A DNA stretch of 64,000 bases from Synanceia verrucosa (lineage: Eukaryota > Chordata > Actinopteri > Perciformes > Synanceiidae): positions 2,263,007-2,327,006 of the forward strand of contig CM056567.1 of assembly GCA_029721515.1 (NCBI GenBank), written 5' to 3'. Made by a program: the position numbers and the translations under genes. The notes beneath the pieces were generated by a model, which saw only the letters and a list, made by a program, of their open reading frames with translations, made no database searches and was not told the DNA's origin. Of this stretch, positions 1 to 8,759 are shown piece by piece (the first letter of the stretch is position 1; each line of letters begins with the position of its first letter).

Positions 1-518
1 TATAATAAATATACCGTGTCCTCCACTCAGTGTCAGTGCTCACCACCTCTGCCCTAAATGAACAGTATTACTGATTACCAGAATATCTTTAAGGTTTTCA
101 CCATGGTTAATCCATCAATCAGTGATTGTTATTACTTGACTAAGAAATAAAATAAATTCCAGTTATTTCCTGTCATTCCTGAACAGAAAAATGTGTTTGT
201 TATTCTGGATTCTTTCTGACAGTAAATGACGAGACAACATGAGCGTGAGACAAAAAACGGGCTGACCAATAATTAATCACATGTTTTTAGTACTTTAGAC
301 TCTGGATTTGACAAAAAAAATCACACAATCAGAATTCTTTTATTGTCATTATAGAGAAATATAATGGAATTTATTGCAGACCTGTTCAGTGCAAAAGAAA
401 TAAAAAAAATATACAAATATGAAAGAAAGTTGTTTGTTTGTTTTTCTGCAGCATAAATATCTGAACTCTCGACCAGTCAGTTGGAGCTGAAGAAACCCTC
501 TGGATGATGTGTATAATG

Positions 519-519
<1 letters not shown>

Positions 520-579
<60 letters not shown>
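520..579. repeat. (TA)n microsatellite
   Basis: About 30 uninterrupted TA units. Poly-YI reading frames across it are products of the repeat. Nothing else is recognised in the first 600 bases. Confidence 0.97.
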
Positions 580-582
<3 letters not shown>

Positions 583-639
583 TCTTACTGTAGTTTTTTC
601 CACTTTTTTCTACTGGTTTCATTTAGTTATAGGCCCTTC

Positions 640-722
640 TTGAACTGTTGCTCCACTTTGCTGCTGAAATGATGCAAATTTCCCCGTTTGTGGGACGAGT
701 AAAAGATTACCTTATCTTAATG
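640..722 (+). mobile_element. LINE 3' tail remnant (L2/Maui-like)
   Basis: This short segment reads 'ctttgctgctgaaatg', then 'caaatttccccg', 'tgtgggacgag' and 'taaaagattacctt', ending in TTATCT-type repeats. The same consensus ends the better preserved copy at 7990-8352. It is typical of the 3' end of fish L2-like LINEs, which finish in a short tandem tail. No reverse-transcriptase coding remains. Family assignment is from memory. Confidence 0.6.
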
Positions 723-904
723 TTATCTTATCTATTATCCCGTAACGACTGTGTGTGTGTGTGTGTGTTCATATGTACGAGAAGCGCTGCTGAATTTTTG
801 CTGTTCAGGTAAATTAGACGACAGTTTCTCATACTTGTCCTCTGGAGACGACTGCAGTCCTGTCACAGCAGCTTAGCTGGCTTATTACAGCTATAGCTTT
901 ATTG

Positions 905-1104
905 ATCCACACACACACACACACTCACACACACACACACACACACACAGGGGGACGGGCTAGCTTCTTGTAACAACACCTGCATGCAACAAAAAGTGAT
1001 GCTCAGTGTCCACACACACACACACACACACACCTTGGTCATTAAGGACTCTAGCAGTGTGTCCTGTAAGCAGTTTAGTTCCCTGGTGGACTGGTAATGT
1101 GCCG

Positions 1105-1142
<38 letters not shown>

Positions 1143-1157
1143 ATGTGTGTGTGTGGA
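905..1157. repeat. Cluster of CA and TG microsatellites
   Basis: CA runs lie at about 908-949 and 1012-1033, and a TG run at about 1106-1155. The CA and TG runs are reverse complements, so the two could pair as a hairpin with arms roughly 100-150 bases apart. Confidence 0.95.
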
Positions 1158-1367
1158 TGTGTCAGCTGTTTTGTGCCTGTTAAGCCAGAGTTACAGTTTC
1201 TCAGCTGGCCTGGGAACACTTTGTTAGCACGCTGAGGGACGAGGACGCGTTGAAAAATCATTACACAGGAAATTGGTTGAAGGTTCTTCACTTCCTGTTC
1301 TTACTGGTTTCTACTAACTTCTTTACTCTAGCTACCTTTGACATATTTTTCTCCTTACTCTACTTGT

Positions 1368-1425
1368 TCGTTGTTGCTCTGCTCACTTTGTGGGACGGAT
1401 AAAGGATCATTTTATCTCATGCTCA
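1368..1425 (+). mobile_element. LINE 3' tail remnant
   Basis: 'cactttgtgggacggataaaggatc' followed by 'attttatctc' matches the end of the LINE tails at 640-722 and 7990-8352. It is a very short, old fragment. Confidence 0.5.
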
Positions 1426-3225
1426 TCAACCAGGTGATGAAGCCTGTTTGTTTACTCAAATTAAAAGTACTAAGTATCTTCTCATTTTGAGAACTTCGGT
1501 GTTTTTTAAGTTTTAAGTGAAATTATAGAGAAAAAAGAAATAAATATAGAGCTAGCATAATAGAAAAAGTGTATAAGATGGACATTTTTGCTGAAATTTA
1601 TCGTCACATTTGTCCAAGATCTCCTGGTTCCTTCATCAAGTTTGAATTACTTCATTTATTATCCATTGATCTTTATTATTACAGTTTCTCTGAGTTTTAT
1701 TTATTGATTCCTGTGCTTGAGGGTCGCTGTCCTCACAAATCCCAATTTAACGTCATTACTGTCGTTGACTGAGCAGCACAGCCAAGCAATGCTGTAAAAT
1801 AGATTTTGGTTCTGTAAAAGTGAAAATACGCACTGTTAAACAAACAATCTTACCTTACTGGTGTAGAAATGTATAAAGTGGAAGTTATCAGGTGACTTTT
1901 AAAAAGAAGGACGACAAAAGAGAGGGAAGATGGTGGAAAAACAAGGAGAAATAAACCACATAAAAACAAAAATTAAAAAAAAACATTGTTTGATTTTGAT
2001 TTGCACTGATTTGTTTTCACAGAAACTGTTTCAGAGTTTAGGAGCAACGAAAACAAAAACAACGTGTGAATAAAATAAATAAAAGAACAAGACAACAAAA
2101 CCAGCCATGTGACAACTTATTATGACTTATTATATTTTTTACAGTTTGAGGCTAAAATGTCTACAAACATGATATCCAGCAAGACATTTCTGACAAAATA
2201 AAATATATTATTATTATTATATTTTCATGGATGTATCATATATATGTGAATTAACACAGACATAAAGTACATCTATTTACTGCACTTATGAGTGTATAGT
2301 ATATCCCACATACTATGAGTGGAGAAACATTGAAAATTTTGAGTGTATTTCTCCAAAATTATAAGTTGTGGAATATTAATTTTATAAGATAATGTAAGGT
2401 AACTGTAAATGTATTTTTTTATGTTCTGTAAACTTAAAACACTTAAAAACATCACTAAAATATTTTTGTGTAATCCAATCAGATTCTGAGTTGTGTGAAC
2501 CTATTAGGGTTTACAGTGCATGTACGTAAAATAGTAATCGAGTACAATAACACACATGACAGTGATGAGAAAGTGCGCTAAAACGATGAACAAACAGCAG
2601 CACTAATGTTCTCTTCCGTATCAAAAGCTGCAATCTGCAGGAAAAAGTAGGTCTGCTGCAAAAAGAAAAGCTGACGATGCAGAAAAGGCAGAGCCCTGAT
2701 CCACATTCATGTTTCCATTCATTTCAGCAGGAGCTCTGAAACTGTTGATTCACTTTAAAGAGTCTTCAGCAGCGTGTGCTGTGTGTTTTCTTTTGCATAA
2801 TTATGACGTCACTTCACAGGGTTTCGTGTGCTGAGGTGAGTCTTTGCACACCGCCTCTTGCAGAAATCACACGTTCCCTCAAAGGGCTCTTTCTTCATTA
2901 ACCTTTATTCATCTGGCTGAAACGTGCTCTTTTTCATTGCTTTCTCTACGCACACAAGACCAATTTATCTGAAGCAACAGTTCATGTATCCTCTTTAGTC
3001 TGAGACCATGAGGAAGGATTTGGTGTCTTTAGCAGCTCTAGTTTTTATTTAAAGAAAAAAAACCCTGAAAGTGTCCACATTTCTGCCTCACAGCAGGATT
3101 TTTTTAGTGTTGAAAAATGATATTAAAACATGATTTTATTCAGCTTCTTCATACACAAGAAGGAAGAAGCCAAATGCAAAAGCTCTGAGACAAATTCACA
3201 AAATAAAAGAAAAGAAAAATCCCTC
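1426..3225. other. Gene-free AT-rich stretch
   Basis: No open frame with recognisable protein content, no RNA gene and no delimited repeat is seen. The sequence is AT-rich with scattered short homopolymers. Confidence 0.6.
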
Positions 3226-3907
3226 CTACAAACTACCAGGTTCTACTCACACTGAGGATCTACTGGAAAACAAACTACCAGGGTCTACTCACACTGAGGA
3301 TCTACTGGAAAACAAACTACCAGGTTCTACTCACACTGAGGATCTACCAGAAATACAAACTTCCAGGTTCTACTCACACTGAGGATCTACCGGAAAACAA
3401 ACTACCAGGTTCTACTCACACTGAGGATCTACCGGAAAACAAACTACCAGGTTCTACTCACACTGAGGATCTACCAGAAATACAAACTTCCAGGTTCTAC
3501 TCACACTGAGGATCTACTGGAAAACAAACTACCAGGTTCTACTCACACTGAGGATCTACTGGAAAACAAACTACCAGGTTCTACTCACATTGAGGATCTA
3601 CCAGAAATACAAACTTCCAGGTTCTACTCACACTGAGGATCTACCAGAAATACAAACTTCCAGGTTCTACTCACACTGAGGATCTACCAGAAATACAAAC
3701 TACCAGGTTCTACTCACACTGAGGATCTACCAGGAAACAAACTACCAGGTTCTACTCACACTGAGGATCTACCAGGAAACAAACTACCAGGTTCTACTCA
3801 CACTGAGGATCTACCAGGAAACAAACTACCAGGTTCTACTCACACTGAGGATCTACCAGAAATACAAACTACCAGGTTCTACTCACACTGAGGATCTACC
3901 GGGAAAC
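3226..3907. repeat. Minisatellite, 42-43 bp unit, about 16 copies
   Basis: The unit contains 'ggttctactcacactgagg', then 'atctacc' or 'atctact', then 'gaaa(t)acaaactaccag'. Sixteen starts of the 'gttctactcacac' core are spaced 42 or 43 bases apart. Copies differ mainly at 'accagaaatac', 'actggaaaac' and 'accaggaaac', so three sub-variants are interspersed. It is not coding. Confidence 0.95.
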
Positions 3908-4291
3908 ACAGAGACAAACTAGAAACCAAAAACGGGCACTGTGGCCATGAAACTTCTAAACAAAAATGCACTGGAGATACAGCGATTGCTGGAACACTGA
4001 AACTGGAGACAGGACAGGAGATGGACAAGGGACATGACGATGCCACAACAACCATACTGTACGTCTTACACGAGGTAAGGGGACACAGGTGGAAACAATT
4101 AGAAAAAAATGAGAGGTAGACAGGGTTACTTTCAAAATAAAACAGGAAGAGACAAGACAACATGCAGGCACAAGACAAAAATGGTGAACTCAACCAAACC
4201 AGACAGACGGAGACAGAACTAACTAAATTTTCAGACTTTTGCTCAGCATACACATGACACAAAAATGCCTCCTCATGACACATGAAATACC

Positions 4292-4366
<75 letters not shown>

Positions 4367-5257
4367 TATTTACTGTGTTTCATTTGAACCCAGTTTAAAC
4401 CCGAGCAGCAGCACAGTGAGGTACTCAGGAAGAAAAAGATCAGAGGAGGATAATTTATGAATCAGTAGGATGTGCTAACGGCAGATAGATTCACAGACAT
4501 GACATGGATGATAGAGCAGTAGACATTTTACTGTGAGAATAAATTGTAACTGACAAGTGTAATTTATTTTTTTTCTTGCTGGCATTTATCAAGATCTTTT
4601 ATAGGTAATATAGATCCACACACACACACACACACACACAGGCAGTGTATTGGCGACATACATCTTCATTAGCGCCCAGTCATATCTCCGTTCTGCTCTC
4701 ACTTTGTGCCTCCAGTTTCTTTGTTTCTCCCTCATGAATGTTAAAATATTAACGCTCTGTCATATTCGGGCCGTAATGACTGAGAGACGCTCAGAGGATT
4801 GTTTAGTCGTATTTCTAGTTAATCGCGGTCACGCTTGCTTAACCTCACGCAGGAAACTCTCGGCAGCGAGAAACAGAAATGACAAATAAGACTATTTCCA
4901 TTTGACTTTAAGTAAAATTTATGGCAATAATTTTCATCCTGTTTGACGGCCGATAGCTCAGACACAAAGATGAACTCTGTAAATGTGACTTTCAAATGAG
5001 TCCAACAGGTGATTATATTTTATAGTGAAACGAGACGATCACACAGTGGAGTCTTTAAACAGGCCGCTCACAAAACTGGAAAATTATCTCCATCATTCAG
5101 TGACTTATATTTACATTTCTGTTGCTTGTGAGGCTTAAAAACATATTCAGCTGAGGCTTAGTTAACAGGCCAAATGACCTCTGTGAATGAGTTCAGATAG
5201 TTTCTCCTGTTTTTATGAAACCTACCGTTTAATGAGATGCCGCTGTATTTAGCAGCC
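3908..5257. other. Gene-free stretch with (TA)n and (CA)n tracts
   Basis: 3908-4235 resembles a dispersed fish repeat ('cagggttactttcaaaataaaacagg' is split by variation) but I could not delimit it. A TA tract runs from about 4298 to 4365 and a short CA tract from 4617 to 4641. The rest, up to the start of the klhl10 copy A homology, shows nothing recognisable. In particular, no BTB or BACK exon is visible upstream of copy A. Confidence 0.6.
4298..4365. repeat. (TA)n microsatellite
   Basis: About 34 TA units, nearly pure. Confidence 0.97.
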
Positions 5258-5442
5258 ACCTAACTTAAGTGGTTTTGACATCAAAAATTCAGAGACAGGA
5301 GAATGTGCACTATTATTATTATTATTAACAATAATGATAATTTAAAGAATATTGGCATCTTCATGTAAAGACCAGATTATTATCTTGCATAAGTATGGAA
5401 ATATTTCTGGTACCAGTTAAAAGGCCCTCTGGTTCTGCACAG

Positions 5443-6019
5443 GTTTATATTTGCGGTGGTTTCAGTGGGACTGAGTGCCTGCAGACAGCTGAATGCTACA
5501 ACCCAGAGACCAACCAGTGGACGATGATCGGCCTCATGACCTGCCGGCGCAGTGGGATCGGCGTCATCGCATACGCAGGCAAAGTCTATGCAGTAAGTGC
5601 ATGAAACCAACCTTTCAAACCGACTCGGTCTCCATTCAAAAACTCATTGTTTTTTCCTCTCGAAGGTCGGTGGCTTTGACGGCACCACCCGCCTGCACAG
5701 CGCTGAGTATTACGACCCCGAGTGCACCTGGCATGAGGTGGCGCCCATGCTGACCCCCCGGAGCAACTTCGGCATCGAGGTGCTCGATGACAAGCTCTTC
5801 GCTGTCGGAGGCTTCGAAGGATTCACCACCTACTCCCATGTCGAGTACTACGACGCCATGACCGGCGAGTGGACCGAGGCCTGCTCCATGGACGTTTTCC
5901 GCAGCGCGCTGAGCTGCTGCGTCGTTTCCGGGCTGCCCAACATGGCAGAGTACGTCACACCGCGTGACCTCCTGCCGCTGCTGGATGAGGGGGATGAGTC
6001 GTTGGATCTGGTGGACTAG
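5443..6019 (+). pseudogene. klhl10: KLHL10-like copy A, 5'-truncated (exons 4 and 5 only)
   Basis: Two exons match exons 4 and 5 of the complete copies B and C: 5443-5592 (150 nt) and 5666-6019 (354 nt with the stop). They encode 167 residues covering the last kelch repeats, including 'YICGGFSG', 'VGGFDGTT' and 'AVGGFEGF'. Splice acceptors (cacag, cgaag) and the donor (gtaagt) are intact and there is no frameshift. Homology to the array begins abruptly near 5258, inside intron 3 (copy B equivalent near 11306), so the BTB, BACK and first three kelch repeats are missing. Exon 5 has an in-frame 3-nt loss, making DPEC-TWHEV where B and C have DPESNTWHEV. Exon 4 encodes the same 50 residues as in B and C, with only synonymous changes. 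It is probably a decaying duplicate, but it is not disabled within what remains; use with an unseen upstream exon cannot be excluded. Confidence 0.85.
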
Positions 6020-6058
6020 TTGGAGTTGGCAGATTCTTCCAAACACCCCTGAACAAAA

Positions 6059-6064
6059 AATAAA
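6059..6064 (+). terminator. AATAAA poly(A) signal of copy A
   Basis: AATAAA lies 40 bases after the stop codon, at the same place as in copy B. Confidence 0.7.
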
Positions 6065-6091
6065 ATCCCTGAGCATTAAGCTACTGTTCCT

Positions 6092-7241
6092 ACTCCTCTC
6101 TGTTCCGCTTCTCTCTGCATACGTGGGGAGGCAGTGGAGTGTGTGCACAACATCAAGTTCCTGGGCATTCACATTACCTCTGACCTCTCCTGGACTGGGA
6201 ACACTTCACACCTGGTGAAGAAGGCCCAACAACTGCTCTTCTTTCTCAGGAAGAAGAGCCATTGTTTTCTTTCATGCTGAAAAATGGTGATTTGAAAGAT
6301 AAATTGGTGTTAAAATACCAGTTTTCACTTCTGGCAATTGCTAATCTTATTTCACTCCATGAAGGATGATAATTTATATAAAAGAAACTGTTAACAGTTG
6401 GTAGTTTATTCCCCCTTCAATGACCCAGAAGCAACCTGTTGTGGCATCGGGTCAAATATTCAGTTTAACGCTGTTGAAACTGTATATTTCATATAAAGAG
6501 AGAGATTAGAGAGAGATTACTGTTATTGTACATGAGGGGAGCTGTGACCTCTGGTCAGACCTACAGTCTGTAGACCTATTAAGCCCTCTGAGATATGAAA
6601 CAGCGTTAATTTCTCTGAGTGGGATCAATCAGAGGTGAAGCACATCTGCAGCGTTTCTGTTTAAATCTATAAATGGATATTGAAAAGCCAGAGTAAAAAC
6701 AAAAGAAGGTGCAGGAAGAGGATGGCCAGACGCATTGCAACCAATCCCAAAAAGACTGAAAGAGAGTTTCTTCCCCAGAGCTGTGAAAGCAATAGCCCCC
6801 CTGTAGTTTGACATCTATACATCCCATCCCCCCACACCTCTTCTCACACACACCCTGCTGGCAATCAATAGCCCAACAGTTCTTGCACTAAGATGCACTT
6901 TATCTACTCCTTCTCCACATTGTCTTGGCAATTTTACATTTCTTGTAAATATTAAATTATGGTGCAATATCACATTTCCACTGTAAATATCAGATTTCTG
7001 CTGCAAGTGTTACATTTCTTCTGCAAATATCACATTTATGCTGTTAATCGACATTTCTGTTGCAAGTACTACATTTTTGCTATAAATATTTTATTCCTAT
7101 TCTTAGCATTACATTTCTGCCCTAAAAATTGCATTTCTATTGTATATATATATATCACTTCTCTGCAAATTCAGGTGTTTTATATTTTATATTTTTATAT
7201 TTATGTCTTTTGTTATGCATCCATAATGACAATAAAGAATC
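6092..7241 (+). mobile_element. Non-LTR retrotransposon (LINE) fragment inserted in the copy A 3' flank
   Basis: Copy B reads 'gttcctatagaggtttc' where copy A has 'gttccta', about 1.15 kb of extra sequence, then 'ctacagaggtttc'. The insert encodes the end of a LINE reverse transcriptase in + frames. Near 6140-6250 it reads FLGIHITSDLSW followed by LVKKAQQLLFFLRK, and near 6745-6810 it reads RLKESFFPRAVKAI before a stop. These two pieces are separated by unrelated or rearranged sequence. The 3' end 'tgacaataaagaatct' is typical of Rex1/L2-type fish LINEs. The fragment is 5'-truncated and not functional. Confidence 0.8.
6955..7150. repeat. Degenerate tandem repeat inside the LINE 3' region
   Basis: About eight imperfect copies of a 20-24 base motif like 'ctgcaaatatcacatttctg' follow each other. 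It reads as an untranslated part of the LINE. Confidence 0.6.
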
Positions 7242-7870
7242 TACAGAGGTTTCTTTAGCGCTAAAGCTGTATGCTGCGAGAACGCTCCTAACGCATTTAT
7301 TAATGAATCTACACAACATATTTTATATATTTTATGAATGACCCTGCTCTCACACAGTTAACGCTGAGGCAAAAACAAAATATTGAATCTGACTAACAGA
7401 GTGAATATAAATTGCTGTGGCATAGATACTGATGCTCAACATGTGTCGCCGTGGTGACGAAGCATCACTGGAAACCAATAATCTGCACATTTCTGATAGC
7501 TTGTGCCAAACTCTTCACCTTTTTCTTTGCATTTATGAGTTTATAGAGCAAACTTTTTCCCATCAAGGACCCCCAAACTGACACAGATTTCTTCTGACTT
7601 TCATATAACATCTATCTTTCCATCTATCACTATCTAAATTAAACCACAAACACACATTTGATAATACTTTGTCCCAGTCTGTGGGGATTTTTGTTTCAGG
7701 AAGTACATGAAACCCATGACCCAAAGAGTCATGTTATTAATGAAGGCAATTATTTTGCCAAGATAAGAAATAAAAAAAACAAAGCACGGTACAAAATATT
7801 AAATGTAAAAGAAGTAACATTTACAGCAGAGGGTAACACAAAAACAATAAAAGTTACATCCGTTTAGTCC
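7242..7870. other. Spacer between klhl10 copies A and B, homologous to the B-C spacer
   Basis: 7245-7480 matches 12150-12415 (and partly 17075-17250). 7665-7885 matches 12575-12815, including 'gtaacacaaaaacaataaaag'-type sequence. The shared order shows that the duplicated unit includes the spacer. No coding sequence is seen. Confidence 0.75.
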
Positions 7871-7989
7871 AGTAAGTACAGTAAAAAAGAAAAGAAAAGA
7901 AAAAAATGGCATGCACAGTTTCAAACATGGGGTTTCTTTCAGTTTTTTTCTTGGTTCTGGGAGAACATCACTTCCCTTCTCTCAGAATA

Positions 7990-8352
7990 CTCATAATATA
8001 CATAATGTAATGTGCAATATCCTGATATATTTACTGTTTCTCATCTATTAATGTGCAGCTCCACTTCCTTGGCCATACCATTCACTGTGCTCTCTTTATC
8101 ACACCACTCCATCTGCTGTGTTCAGTCATTTTTGTCCACTCATTTTAGTCATTTATGTTGTATATATGACATGCCTAGTTATTCACTTATTGTATATATG
8201 ATGCTATGTTTTTTTTTCTACTTAGTCATTTTGTTATTATTCTTATTTTTTATATGCCCTCCTTGTAATGTTGCACTATCCACTTTGCTGCTGTAACAGT
8301 GCAAATTTCCCCGTCTGTGGGACGAATAAAGGATTATCTTATCTTATCTTAT
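7990..8352 (+). mobile_element. LINE 3' end (L2/Maui-like)
   Basis: The segment ends with 'gctgctgtaacagtgc', 'aaatttccccg', 'tgtgggacgaataaagg' and four TTATC units. This is the usual tail of L2-like fish LINEs. The preceding 250 bases read like LINE 3' UTR. It is present upstream of copy B but not at the equivalent place upstream of copy C, so it inserted after, or was lost since, the duplication. Confidence 0.75.
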
Positions 8353-8461
8353 CTTCAGTAACTGAGTAGAGAGCTTTGCCTCCAGCCATTTGGCTGCCCT
8401 TTGGGAGTTGAAGGTAGAAAAGCTAAATGGCTGGGCTGTGGGAGTTCTAGAGTTAAATGAT

Positions 8462-8540
8462 ACAATAAGAATCTTTTCTGTTCTCTAGACTACTCTAGAC
8501 TAGATGACAGTTGAACAGAACAGAATTGAATTGAACACAG
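8462..8540. repeat. Degenerate ATTCT/AGAAT inverted tails upstream of copy B
   Basis: 'acaataagaatcttttctgt' is followed by 'ctagact' repeats and then AGAAC/GAATT motifs. It is a decayed version of the cleaner inverted arrangement at 12951-13022 before copy C. Confidence 0.55.
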
Positions 8541-8610
8541 TCAATAACAGACTAAACAAACCTGGTGAGACTTGAGGCAAACCAGCAGCTTTCACATTCA
8601 GGAAATCAAG

Positions 8611-8759
8611 ATGAGCGACAGGGGCGAATCGTACGAGTCAAGCTCGCTGTTCAACGACCTCCGTCTGGAGGGAGTGTTCTGCGACGGCGTCATCCGAGTC
8701 GACAGCGTCGACTTTCAGATCCACAAGGTCATCCTGAGCAAATGCAGCCCGTACTTCCT
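8611..8759 (+). CDS. klhl10: klhl10 copy B exon 1
   Basis: 149 nt encoding the N terminus and the first BTB strand-helix ('FCDGVIRVD', 'HKVILSKCSPYF'). The exon ends in phase 2: 'ct' joins 'a' of exon 2 to give Leu. The donor is gtgagt. Confidence 0.92.

Noticed and set aside
4239..4460. Poly-IY frames across TA tracts
   Set aside because: Microsatellite artefacts.
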